This document shows positions 21,385 through 31,869 of a DNA stretch of 64,000 nt, piece by piece. Source of the stretch: Kalaharituber pfeilii (taxonomy: Eukaryota > Ascomycota > Pezizomycetes > Pezizales > Pezizaceae); contig WHUZ01000025.1 of assembly GCA_015179045.1 (NCBI GenBank), positions 124,001-188,000 on the forward strand, given 5' to 3'. The notes under the pieces are model-generated. The model made no database searches. It saw only the letters and a program-made list of their open reading frames with translations, and was not told where the DNA came from. Position numbers and translations under genes: made by a program. Numbering within the stretch: the first letter of the stretch is position 1; every line of letters begins with the position of its first letter.

Positions 21385-22170
21385 GATGTACCTAGAAGCC
21401 ATCAACACCAACGTTTGTTAAGGGGAAATATCGAGAGTTGAAAAGATTATATCAATGGGATTGGATGAGGGTCATTGAAGAAGCCATTATGAGGAATCGT
21501 CAGAGTTAATTTTTGTAGGTACTAAATTGGCATGTGCATCATGTTCCTCGCAACAGGGATGAGAGAAGGGAAATACACAGTGAATTCGTCGATGTAATCC
21601 ACCATTGCTATTTTTCAGGCACCACTCGGCGTCGCATTGCAGCTCATTGAACGGCTTTAGAGCCCGACTTCTATATTGACCTTAGGCCAGTTAGCTACAA
21701 GGTCTCTGGAACGACACTTTATCCCCCTCATCTCCGTCCATAGACCGCCGCACCGGACTAGCTTGGAACCTAGTTGACCCAATTCCAAGAACAGGGAATA
21801 AGTTGTAACCCAGGATTTGCTCTAATTTCCCCACAATCATCAACAAAAAATCTTAGCAGGCGCCACATATTTGTAACTATGCGTGAGTGTGATTACCATT
21901 GCATTGGCATCCCCGCCATGCCGAATCTGCACTTTATTCCGTAAGTGGTGCCTCTCAAAAGTGATATTGATTGCTCTCAATTATCCTTCCTCATACACCC
22001 CTTCAATAAGCGTTCGAGTTGTTTCCATTGTTACTTTTATATTTTCACTTCAGAACCAGATACCTTTCTTATTTTTGCGACAGGCCACTCCGGAAGAGAA
22101 ATGAGGGTACCTCAGTGCATTGCAGTCGTGAAGGTGGATCTATGAACGAGAAGGCACCTTGGAAGGCACC
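21385..22170. other. Repeat-derived DNA without a gene
   Basis: 21400-21640 continues the repeat shared with 7800-8040 (GTTGAAAAGA, GGATGAGGGTCAT, CCACCATTGCTATTTTTCAGGCACCA). 21640-22130 has only short ORFs. 22133-22179 matches the 5' end of the degenerate gene at 11240-11290 (GAACGAGAAGGCACCTTGGAAGG). Confidence 0.5.
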
Positions 22171-22247
22171 GGATGGCAACGGACCTCCCCGCATGCAGGG
22201 GTATCGACAGGGGACTGTAAACTAGCCTGCCCGTGCAGAGGTATCTA

Positions 22248-23466
22248 CTAGCCGAAAAAATAAGTATCCCGACAGGAGATAAATGCATATCATGCGCTAT
22301 GCAGTAGTCGTATGCTTGGCTGTGGATGTTTACATATGAGACCAGTCCAAATTTCGTGGATAGTTGTTCTCGTGCCTAGACTCTGTAGATAGTGTCCAAT
22401 TTTATTATGTCAGAAGTATCCGGACTGCTGACAATGAATTTGGGACTTGCAACACCAACAGTCCTATACCTACGTATGAGGACAAGGAAAATAGATATAA
22501 GTCCTCTACTAGGAACATAAAAATGACACTGCAGGCAACCATGATAAGCACAGGTTCAGGCATTATAATGATCAAAACTTACTATTTGATAGGTCCTAAG
22601 ATTTCGAGACTGCTCTTTAGGGCTTTTCTAAAAGCTTTTCCAAGGCTATTCCAAGAGCTGTTCCAGAGGCTGTTCCAGAGGCCATTGAAATAATGTTCAA
22701 GAGGCTGTTCGAGCTCAAACGGCCTTCGAAACGGCCTCCGAAGTAGCCTCCAGAACCACCTCTGGAACGACCTCCGGAACAGCCTCTGAACAGCCTCTGA
22801 ACAGCCTCTGGGACACCCTCTTAAACAGCTGCTCGTATGAGCAACGCGGGTAATACATGTACTTAATTATTGGTGTGTTTGTTTTTAGTTTAAATAAAAC
22901 CTCGCCATAGCCCATAGGGCGGCATGCGAGTACTGAAATAAAAAAAAAAAAAATAAAATAAAAAAAAGGTGCTCGAACAGCTGCTCGTAGCATATCAATA
23001 GCTACTCAAACAGCCTACGCAAAAGCTTCCAGAAAAGCCTCTGAAACAGGCTACAGAAGAGCACTGCAATAGCAGTGAAAACAGTATTGGGCTATTTGGT
23101 ATGCAAATATCTCAATGTAGGCCCCAATAGCTACTCTTATCTGGGGGGTTATTTCAGCACCTATGAGAATATTATTATCTTACTAAGTATGATACTTGAG
23201 TTTTTACCTGACCTTTTTTGCCTGCCGTCCTTATATATACTACCTTGTTCTTGTGTTCATTCTGCTGCTGTATAATAGGCCCAAATTCATTATGTCAGCT
23301 GTCCAGATACTTCTAACATAATAAAATTTGGACAATCTATCACGAATTGGACTAGTCTTATAGATATCCATAGCCAAGCATACTAACATATGCTTGTTTA
23401 GACCAAATACTGCTTATCGCATAATATGCATTTATCCCCTGTCCGGATACTGATTTTTTCGGCTAG
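22248..23466. mobile_element. Nested TA-flanked TIR element (Tc1/mariner-like, non-autonomous)
   Basis: Termini CTAGCCGAAAAAAT at both ends, with TA at 22246-22247 and 23467-23468. Removing it restores GGTATCTACAGGGGAC, as in the uninterrupted repeat near 25300. The inverted similarity continues inward for about 200 bp (AAATGCATAT, GCTTGGCTAT, TTATTATGTCAGAAGTATC). No transposase ORF. The middle holds a degenerate ~12-bp tandem repeat (GGCTGTTCCAGA and complement, about 22600-22815) and a LINE tail. Confidence 0.7.
22836..22968 (+). mobile_element. Family A LINE 3' UTR and tail
   Basis: Starts near GGGTAATACATGTACTTAAT, which resembles the 3' UTR of the ORF1-only copies (AATACATGTAGTTAAG at 13148). 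It continues into CTCGCCATAGCCCATAGGGC and poly(A). AACAGCTGCTCGTA occurs on both sides but not immediately at the poly(A), so the exact target duplication is unclear. Confidence 0.7.
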
Positions 23467-23743
23467 TACAGGGGACGGCACAGGTCTTCAGATTGCATAC
23501 TAGATTCAAGGTGTATGTATGCTGTCTATAAAACATATAGGAGTGTCTACATACCTCGCCTCTCACGCATATGCATAAGCCTGGCATGCAATCTGAAGAC
23601 CTGTGCCGTCCCCCAGTAGATACCTCTGCAACCGGGCAGGCTAGTCTACAGTCCCCTGTCGATATCCCTGCATCCGGGCAGCCCAGCCTTCCCGGGATGG
23701 CAATGGGGCCCTGCTATAGCAAAGGACTGGGCACTTGAATTCA

Positions 23744-24399
23744 CGAGGAAACCTTTTTTTTCCCCTGTTTTCATGACGCCACTGAGATTTTTCCCCTGTT
23801 CAAGTTTCGGATGATCAACTAATACTATATTATTTAGTCTATTCATAATATTACATAACATTGTACGCCAATGCAATAAATCCTTAATTCTACTCATTTA
23901 TAGTGAAATATGCAACCATTGAACCTTCAATATAGTTGCATATTCAATATATAATTTCTAGTCACATATTTTTTTTCAAGTTCGCAATAAAATATGCTAT
24001 CAGAATATTATATTGAACTTTAATAATGCAATTAAGAAATAAGAACTTTATTTAATCCATTTTAATATTGTAGTTCTATGTAATATTCTCGTATTATGAA
24101 CTTGAAATAAAATATGCAACTAGAATGTATAATATATAACCAGAATATATATAAAATATGCAACTAGATATATATAATATATGCGACAACATATATTGTA
24201 TTATAGTTCAATATGCGACTACATTGAAGTTCAAAGGTCGCATATTTCACTAGAATCAATGCCTTATTGCATTGAAATGTCATGATATGTAATATTATGA
24301 ATAGACTAAATAAAATAGTATTAGTTGATCATCCGAAACTTGAACAGGGGAAAAATCTCAGTGGCGTCATGAAAACAGGGGAAAAAAAAGGTTTTTCTG
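23744..24399. mobile_element. Foldback element with 9-bp target duplication (656 bp)
   Basis: Exact TTGAATTCA at 23735-23743 and 24400-24408. The element is nearly an inverted repeat of itself for ~170 bp at each end (AACCTTTTTTTTCCCCTG, TTTTCATGACGCCACTGAGA, CTTGAACAGGGGAAAAATCTC, GTTGATCATCCGAAACTTG), with an AT-rich centre of repeated ATATGCAACT-type motifs. A 9-bp duplication plus long TIRs suits a Mutator-type MITE. No coding capacity. Confidence 0.8.
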
Positions 24400-24469
24400 T
24401 TGAATTCACCCATATCTCTTGCCCCTGTGCCCCGCTGTCATTAGCGTTTCGCGACGACTGGTGGGCTTC

Positions 24470-25213
24470 GATGACCCTCCACCGGCGCATCCCAATCCTT
24501 CACCAACATCGCCCCCACCGCGCCGCCCCACCCAAAGCTCGCGTCAATCTGGAAGACCCCCGAGCCTTTTCCGTACAGCGAGAAGAGGCTGGGCGTAAAG
24601 ATCTCCTGCAGGGCGTACCCGAGCAGCCAGTGTGCTTGGGCTTTTGCGGTCGTGTTTGTAGTGGAGCCGGAGGAAAAGGTCGGGGCGGTGCTGGTGGACG
24701 GAAGCTGCGCCCAGCATGCAGCACGCCAGACTTTAGCCCAGCCCGCGTTAGCGTCGAGCCAGTTGCCCGGCCCGGTGTACGACCGTCGTAGTGACTGTGT
24801 CAATGATGCTTCTCGTGCTGGAAGTGAGCGACGAAATGGCATACCTAGGGAACAAACCGTACAAGTGGCTCAAGTGCCTGTGCTTATCCGTCGAGCCGCC
24901 CCTATCAATTTTCCACTCCTGAATCTGCCCGTACCGGCCCACGTGCACGCCCTATCCAACTTCGCCAGCGCGACCTTCACGCAGGATTCGAATTTGGCAT
25001 CAGAATCCCCGGAGGCCTCCCGCCCCTTCAACACGTTCGGCAGCACCTTCCAGATCTGCTGCTGGTCAATCGCGCACCCGAACGTGGTAGGGTGCTCCTT
25101 AGGGAAATTGCAGACCCCGACAACGAGGGACCCGTCCTTGTGGAACTCGTCCTCGGCCAGCATGTTTAATGGAACAGCACAACGCCTTTCAGCAACGGAT
25201 ACCCAACCTTCCG
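24470..25213 (-). pseudogene. GH95 alpha-L-fucosidase fragment
   Basis: Minus-strand pieces in order: LNMLAEDEFHKDGSLVVGVC, HPTTFGCAIDQQQIWKVLPN, GRYGQIQEWKIDRGG with DKHRHLSHLYGLFP, GNWLDANAGWAKVWRAACWA, LLGYALQEIFTPSLFSLYG, GVFQIDASFGWGGAVGAML. The QEW...D.HRH.SHLYGL and FQID..FG signatures are those of glycoside hydrolase family 95 (fucoside cleavage, normally secreted). Only about a third of the usual ~800-residue protein is present, in several frames, with both ends cut at repeats. It is markedly GC-richer than its neighbours. Interpreted as a captured, non-functional fragment. Confidence 0.7.
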
Positions 25214-25400
25214 TGGGACCTCTCGGGGCAGGCCAGACTGGCCTGCCCGGATGCAGGGGTATCGACAGGGGACTGTAGACTAGCCTGCCAAGTTGCAGAG
25301 GTATCCACAGGGGACGGCACAGGTCTTCAGATCGCATGCCAGGCTTATGCATATGCGTGAGAGGAGAGGTATGTAGACATTCCTATTGGTTTTATAGACA
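25214..25400 (+). repeat. Orphan terminal repeat of the 22-kb TIR element family
   Basis: Same sequence and orientation as 8052-8204, extending further to TTTTATAGACAACATACAT. It is the inverted counterpart of 23500-23690. Together these bracket the GH95 fragment with inverted repeats of ~200 bp. Confidence 0.65.
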
Positions 25401-25952
25401 ACATACATAGAGTGCTTCACCTAGAAACCGATCATCACCGGGAAACCGATCAAGTCCATTAACTTACATACAGAGCTGCTGTGAATGCAAATGACATTCA
25501 AGTGGGCTAAAATTAAAGCCAGAGCATGAGAGAACATAGTAAATTATTTTCCACACAATCTTTTCCCAATTTGTAGCACATGAGGGGTGACATATACTGG
25601 AATATATGCAACCCTATTCTAGGATATACTTTTGAGTCACCATATGTGAATGAGATTACCTGAGGCCTTTGCATCTCAATAAATCCTCTATTGCTTATGC
25701 TAAGTAAATATACCAAGTTTTGTGACTATTGGACTTATCAGTACAAAGTTACTGCCATGTCAAAAAATACATTTTCGCTTACTTAGGTTGATGGCAGTAT
25801 TGAGGTAATATTTGATGAGAAGCTCCGTAGGTGTATACAACTCCCCTCTCCCCTCTCTGAATATGATATTATAGTAGTTTGCTAGCTTATAGTTATACAG
25901 TATATATGATATCATTTCTTAGCAAACTTCTAAGCCTCATATATTTTAGGAC
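25401..25952. other. No gene recognised
   Basis: AT-rich, with short ORFs only and no repeat partner noticed elsewhere in the window. Confidence 0.4.
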
Positions 25953-26221
25953 TAGGCTAAGCGACTGCCATAGCAATGATAGCACTATACCCTATCAGCC
26001 TCCATCCTTTCCAAACATTCCTCCATCCTCCAAAATATATATCTAGGGGTTGTTTAATATATATATGATCTATTTGGATTGTTCTCAGCTAATTTTTAGT
26101 TCTCATTATTGATATTTTATGATACTTGAGTTGTAGCTCCTATATTAGTAAACCTCTACCAAATCAGCACTCTATGAGACCCCCCATCATCAATATAGCA
26201 TGCAGTGCTTCTCCTAATCGA

Positions 26222-26290
26222 GAGTTACCGTCCGCCAGGCCAAAAAGACACTTGACCAGTGATACTCACTAGTCCTCTACGTAGCTTATA
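26222..26290 (+). repeat. Small palindromic repeat D, copy 1
   Basis: GTCAAAAAGACACTTG-like lead (here GCCAAAAAGACACTTG) followed by the perfect stem CTAGTCCTC neighbour and TAGTGATACTCACTA palindrome, then ACGTAGCTTATATAGTAC. Other copies: 28146-28210 (direct) and 42875-42945 (inverted). Confidence 0.65.
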
Positions 26291-26811
26291 TAGTACATTT
26301 CACAACTACGACGCTGACGCCTAGCTATCACATATTGTTGAGCTTTGGGTAGAAAGAGATGATTATTATTCCTTCGTAGAGAGAGTAGCCAAAGTAATAC
26401 ACCTATATACATAGAGCATGAGGTTGCTCTCGGGCCCTTACCACCCTTTATCACGGACCTCTCTGATATCCGACACCTCCGACACTCCGACATTACTGTA
26501 GATCTCTAACACATATCACCTACTTCACATATGTGCATATTGCGCGCTTCCACTGACCGCCCGCTCTACAGTTGCCGTGAATCCGTAATAAATAATCCCA
26601 TAGCAATAAATTGTACACTTGCGATAATAAGAAGCATGCAATATTGATGATGGGGGCTCTGATAGAGGTGCCGATTTGGTAGAGGTTTACTAATACATAT
26701 ACATATAGGAGCCACAACTTAAGAATTTTAAAACATCAACCATAAGAATCAAAGATCAGTTGAAAACAATATAGATAGATCATATAGATATTGAACAATC
26801 CCTAGATATGA

Positions 26812-27083
26812 AGGCAAGAAGACCAGCTCGGTCGTGGTGTATTTGGAGGAGGAGAAAGACATAGACAGAGTCAGGTTAGGTGGAAGGCTTTTGAGGACCA
26901 CTCAATACGAGCCGGACAGGCGGAGGAAGTAGGCTGTATTGACCACCCGCATCATGCACGAGAATCGCGGGCTCCACACGTATTTAGTTGAGGATTTTCT
27001 TTTACTAACTTTCTTTAATAAAGACCCTCGCCATAGCCCGTTGGGCGGCACGCGAGTATTGATATAAAAAAAAAAAAAAAAAA
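26812..27083 (+). mobile_element. ORF1-only LINE copy, 5'-truncated
   Basis: Encodes the last ~40 residues of ORF1 (GKKTSSVVVYLEEEKDIDRV to DRRRK, stop at 26930-26932), then ~97 nt of 3' UTR, the family A tail CTCGCCATAGCCCGTTGGGC and poly(A). Target duplication AATCCCTAGATAT on both sides (about 26804-26816 and 27084-27096). No ORF2 between ORF1 and the tail. Confidence 0.85.
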
Positions 27084-27185
27084 ATCCCTAGATATATATT
27101 TTAGAGGATGGAGGAATGTTTGAAAATAATGGAGGCTGATGGGAGATAGTATTGGATTTAATATGGTAGTCACTTAGCTCAGTAA

Positions 27186-27619
27186 ATATATGCCCAGAAT
27201 GTATGAGGTTAGAAAACGAATTCAAGAGGTCTGTCAAAAAAAAGCTTAGAAAAGATAAGCCTATATGATAGGCAAGAGCCATCGGCAAAAAATATTGCTC
27301 TCATCCTAAGACGTTCCATGTATCTGACGCACTAATGCCATAGGGCGTCAACCACCTATCACAGTCACGGTGACAGAACCTTTCCATGAGTAGCGTCTGG
27401 ATGCCACTCCAAGTCGGCTCGCCTCTTCAGCGGGTGAGTATTTACATAGGTACCTGACGTTTAGCACTTTTTTAATCATGCATTATCAACTACGGACTCA
27501 TGTTCAAGTTATCAAGTACAGATTGATACACCTAGCATACTCAAGTATGGCCTGAATTAGTAGTCGGCTACTCACATCTACGGCACTTATTTTGTTCTAC
27601 CATGCCATAATGTCATGTT
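27186..27619. other. No gene recognised
   Basis: Short ORFs only; nothing recognised. Confidence 0.4.
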
Positions 27620-28450
27620 TGACGACCAGCCATGCCTGTTGAATTGAGCTCACATTCCTTCATCGTGTGCCATCAGGGAGACCTGGCGTACTTGTTAAAT
27701 TGGGCCTCATTGTACCACATCCTGCGCGGTGGAAATGGACCTGCAATAGCTGTAAACTGAGCTCATTCTACCACATCTCGCGCCATCATCTAGGACCTGC
27801 CGTACCTCTCAAATTTAGCTCATTCTGCCACATCTCACAGGGTGGAAATAGATCTGGATAGCCTGTTAAATTGAGCTCATTCTACCCACATGATGGGCCA
27901 CATCTCGTGCCATCAACCGGACCTGTATACTTACCAAATTCAGCTGATGTTGCCTCATCGTTTGCCATCGAGAGAGATATGCCATACCAGTTAAATTGAG
28001 CCCACTCTACCATACGTCGCGCCATCGTATTGGACCTGTCATACCTGTCAAATTGAGCTCATTTTGTATTGTAGTATAGGAGCCGTCGTACCTGTCAAAT
28101 TTAGCTCATGTTGCCACATCTCGTGCCCTCGAGGGGGGCCTGAGCCAGGTCAAAAAGACACTTGGCTAGTGATACTTGCTAGTCCTCTGCGTAGCTCATA
28201 TAGCACGCCATTGCTAGGCTGTCGCATATCGCCTGCGTTGCATATACTCGCACCGCCAAAGGGCCCTGTGATACCTGTAGATCCAGCTCATTCTGCTACA
28301 TCTCGTGCTGTGGAAAGGGACCTATGATTCAGCTCATTCTGCTACATTTCACGCTGTGGAAAGGGGTCTGCGATACCTGTAGATCCAGCTCATTCTGCTA
28401 CATCTCATGCTGCGGAAAGGGACCTGTGATACCTGTAGATCCAGCTCATA
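27620..28450. repeat. Degenerate minisatellite (~60-80-bp units)
   Basis: Roughly a dozen diverged units built from CTGTTAAATTGAGCTCATTC, CACATCTCGCGCCATC and GGACCTG modules. The later units (28260-28440) are more alike (ATACCTGTAGATCCAGCTCA, GCTACATCTC, GTGGAAAGGGACC). Repeat D copy 2 is inserted at about 28146-28210. Non-coding. Confidence 0.75.
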
Positions 28451-28721
28451 TAATACAGTCAGAACCATCCATATGTTGAGAAAAACTGTTATACGTTGTT
28501 GAATTGCATATTACAATAGAACCAATGGTCAAGAAAGTAGTAGAGCCTATTTCTAGAAGAGCACGGGTATGTCAAACAGATGTGCATGCGCTAGATGATT
28601 TTCGTGCTAAGAAACGTAATATACCTAGTTGAGGGTATATTGCATAAAGTTTATTTCAAATAGCATAAAATGTACGTAGCTGCGACCAAATTGCACTGCA
28701 TCCATATGGAATTGCATATTG
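28451..28721. other. No feature recognised
   Basis: AT-rich sequence with no ORF or repeat partner seen. Confidence 0.4.
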
Positions 28722-29570
28722 TCTTTCACCACAACCCGACGTGCACCACGTCCCGACGCACGTTTTACACCAAAACTGACCACTCGCGACAACATATATC
28801 TCAACCACCAGAATGAATTTTGTATGCAACTTGTAGAGCAGTTAAATTAAGGACTATTCTTCATATTCCACACCTTAGCGTCCTCAGATATGTTGCTTTG
28901 AAGGGATTTATGATTCATGAAATTCTTACCATAAATTGGCATAGGCTTGGCATATATATTTCGCTGTGATATCACTAGTATTGAATTCCACTTATCAGAC
29001 CTGAAGTAAATTTGACAAAAGCAGTAGGACACTTGATTTTATCTTATTCAAAGATGTGAGAAGCACACCAAGAAAACTTCTCAAGAAGTGGTGGAGTTAT
29101 TCACAAAATTCATTTTCTCATACAAACTGTATGCAATAATTGTATAGGAAAACTACCTGAAATGGCAATTTGACATATACATTAGGCATTAAACAACATT
29201 AAGCCAATTGAAGCACTAATTGACAAGAGGCCTATTGAGGAGACTCTCTAGCCACAATTTTATAGCCATTATGGTGAGCGTTGAAGAAAAGTTGTGCATT
29301 CTACCCTCCAGTTCACTTTGTATGGGAATTCCATATAAATGCATGTCAAGACATCAATGAAAAACTCATGGTGCCATTAATCAACCACAATGTCTTTTTA
29401 GTGCAAATAGAGGGATTAAAGGTGAAGAATAACTCTTTATTTATTTCTCCTGAAGATCGCATACAAAAGTCTATTCTGGTGGTTGAGATATATGTTGTCG
29501 TGCATGCTCAGTTTTAGTGTAAAACATGCGTCGGGACGTGGTGCACGTCGGATTGTGGTGAAAGACAGTA
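28722..29570. mobile_element. Long-TIR element (CACC...GTGCACC type), copy 2
   Basis: Starts GTCTTTCACCACAACCCGAC and ends in the complement of GTCTTTCACCACAATCCGAC. The inverted match runs ~120 bp (GTGCACCACGTCCCGACGCA, GACAACATATATCTCAACCA). No clear target duplication. The ORF at 29281-29517 overlaps the right TIR and is not a convincing gene. Related to the element at 12832-13975. Confidence 0.75.
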
Positions 29571-31493
29571 CGCCATCGTAATATTATAAAAAACAAAAAC
29601 GCAAAAACCAAGAAACGTAAAGTAAAAACAGGTCACCCTGGTTCCACTGAATTATATGGGGTAACTGGGGCAATGTACGGTTCCACGTTTAAGGCGCTGG
29701 ACGACTGGTAGAAATCACGACCGGGAGTCCTTGATTCTATCTATCTCTTTCACTAGAGACTACAGGGGAATGCCTACCGCTTCACCGAGCTCTAGATGGC
29801 CAGTTCGAAGATCCCGACTACTACCAGCTTCGTTTTGGCGCTGTCCCAGTTCCCCTCGACAACACCTCCGATGGCATTTCAGCAGCAACACCGACGACCC
29901 CCGATCCTCTGATATCCAGAAATTACATACTCCTAGGAACATTTGACTATGTACTCCCCATTGTAGTTTTTGTTGTTATATTTCCTACTTCTTTTCGTTA
30001 TTGACTAGCAGTTTTTATTGATTTCTTTAATTTTATTTTACCCCCATTAAGAGTCTTGTAAACCAGCCCTCCTAGCGTGGTCTGCATCCCAATGGCATTT
30101 CTCATGAATACATCCGGGGGTGATTTTACAGATCGGGGCGTGAATTCTGTGCTTGAAACCAAGCAACCCATGGGTGGGTATTTTGGCTTGTTTCTTTTTT
30201 ACTGAAGTAAGGACACACACAGCGGGTATTGTTTAGGTATATTCAACTGAATCATCTGTCTCTATCACCGGATACAGAAGAGATTCTATCGGTGCTACCT
30301 ACAGACTTCTGTGGGGCTCTGAGTATCACTGTACTGGACTTGAACAGGGAGACAACATCTACTCATATTGCAAGGTGTACTGGGACAAGAGGATAAGTAT
30401 CAGAAGAGTGCGGCCCCAGGATTAGCTTGGGTATGCGTTCGATGGCAAGGAAGACAGGAGCGGCATGGGGAATATTCCGGAGAGTTTAAATGGAATTTTG
30501 GCTGTCCACGACAGGGGTTCAGATTCCGTTATGAGCTTGTATATATTACCTTACTGCTGGCTCGTAGCGACAGGTAGAGGAGAATATGACTTGAGTTAAG
30601 GTGTGGAAGTTAAATGCTAAGGTGGTGGTTCATATTTCCGATGTCGGGGGATGGTATACCAGAGCCAGGAAAGTTGTGGACTATCCATAGCCCGAAGCCG
30701 GATTGATTTAACGAGATGGAAGGTATACATATATTTATATATTTGAAACTAAATGGAATTATAGGAATAAACCAAGCTACAATTTTATGGGCATGTAGAG
30801 GGACTGTCAGGACAGTGGGAGGTCGATAGTGGTCAGTGAGAGGAAGATACTGGGCGCTTGCGATGTTGATGCTACTGGACATCTACGATGCCCTAGACGC
30901 CCATGTGGCCACTAGACGACCGTAGTACTACCGCATGCCGTATGCAAGTGACACTTTATACTGGACGCTGTGGGAATCTTGGCATTTCAAATGCAACGGT
31001 GGGTGAAGGCCTGGGGGGCGGTAACTACCAAAAAGGGAAGGGGGTACCAGGGAGGTACAGGTATTTCTTGAGGGGAGAGGAGGAGGCCTCAGATCATAAT
31101 CATCATCATCGTCGTCGTTGAGGGTCACAGTATAACTGGGTTTTTATTCTACTAGGCCTTGCAGTTGTTCCGTTGTGTTCTCAAGATATAATAAACCGGT
31201 CTTCTTCTTATATCCCAATCTCTATCCTTATCTTTCTCCTTTTACTTTTCGTGTTCTTCTTCCCCTCCGTGAACTTTCCTCATTGATCCCTCCCATAACG
31301 CCCGTGTGTAGCGCGCAAGTGACAATATGTCCGGGGTGGTGAAACAAGCTTTGCTGATGTAAAGTATACAACAAAGTATAGCAACCAGAGCCACTACTAT
31401 GGTGGGGCGCTGTTGGGTGGAGAGCTTCAATGACCTGTGTAATAAAGAAATCTTTTTGTCTGATATTAAATGAAATAAAATGAAAAAAAATAA
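29571..31493. other. No gene recognised; possible ITS1 remnant at the end
   Basis: Contains several ORFs of 60-120 codons on both strands, none with a recognised domain or a convincing splice continuation. The last part (about 31390-31493), directly before the 5.8S relic, may be ITS1. No 18S sequence precedes it. Confidence 0.4.
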
Positions 31494-31652
31494 AACTTTC
31501 AACAACGGATCTCTAGGCTCTTGCATCAATGAAGAATGCAGTGAATTGCGATAAGTAATGTGAATTGCAGAATCTCGTGAATCATCGAATCTTTGAATGC
31601 ACATTGCACCCTATGGTATTCCGTAGAGCATGCCTGTTTGAGCATCAGTATC
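31494..31652 (+). rRNA. 5.8S rRNA relic
   Basis: Begins ACTTTCAACAACGGATCTCT and contains the conserved GTGAATTGCAGAAT and GAATCATCGAATCTTTGAA blocks, so identity is clear. Positions that are normally CpG have become TpG or CpA (TTGCATCAATGAAGAATGCA where functional genes read CTCGCATCGATGAAGAACGC; GTGAATTGCGATAAG keeps one). This is the signature of C-to-T decay of a silenced copy, so it is probably not functional. Confidence 0.9.
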
Positions 31653-31869
31653 ACCTCTCATAAGCAGCCATTTATTTCTTTGAGTGGTTCTGTATTTGAG
31701 GACTCATTAGATAAGAAGATTTTACTCCTATAGGTGAATTCTTCTATCCAGAACGTTATACACAGTATTAATTAGTTCTTCTGTACTGGGCGTAATAATT
31801 TACTTTTATTCTCGTCTAGAAAAGGTGAATAGGTGCTTGCCTTGAATCCATAAGTTATGTTAACTAGGT
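31653..31869 (+). other. ITS2-like spacer
   Basis: The interval between the 5.8S and 28S relics, AT-rich and about 215 bp, in the place of ITS2. Too decayed for placement by eye. Confidence 0.6.

Larger units (their letters stand above)
22180..23694. mobile_element. TIR element with 9-bp target duplication (Mutator-like?)
   Basis: Flanked by GGATGGCAA at 22171-22179 and 23695-23703. The intact target context (GGATGGCAATGGGGCCCTG) occurs at 11290 and 54714. Its ends are inverted copies of one another: GCATGCAGGGGTATCGACAG and GGGGACTGTAAACTAGCC on the left, and their complements near 23650-23690 on the right. The right end also contains an inner inverted repeat (GGGACGGCACAGGTCTTCAG and its complement, about 23476-23626). 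A 9-bp duplication with long TIRs suggests Mutator. No transposase ORF; interrupted by a TA-flanked element. Confidence 0.65.
25953..27185. mobile_element. Long-TIR element, interrupted by a LINE
   Basis: Inverted arms of ~250 bp. The left arm (GCTAAGCGACTGCC, ATCAGCCTCCATCC, AACATTCCTCCATCCTC, ATATATCTAGGG, TTAGTAAACCTCTACCAAAT) is mirrored on the right (ATTTGGTAGAGGTTTACTAA, CCCTAGATAT, GAGGATGGAGGAATGTT, GGAGGCTGATGGG, GTAGTCACTTAGC). A TA occurs close to both outer ends. No transposase ORF. The central 400 bp include one copy of the small palindromic repeat at 26222-26290. Confidence 0.65.

Noticed and set aside
29731..29946. Arg/Ser-rich 71-codon ORF as a possible small gene
   Set aside because: No domain, no splice partner, and an equally long antisense ORF; cannot be supported.
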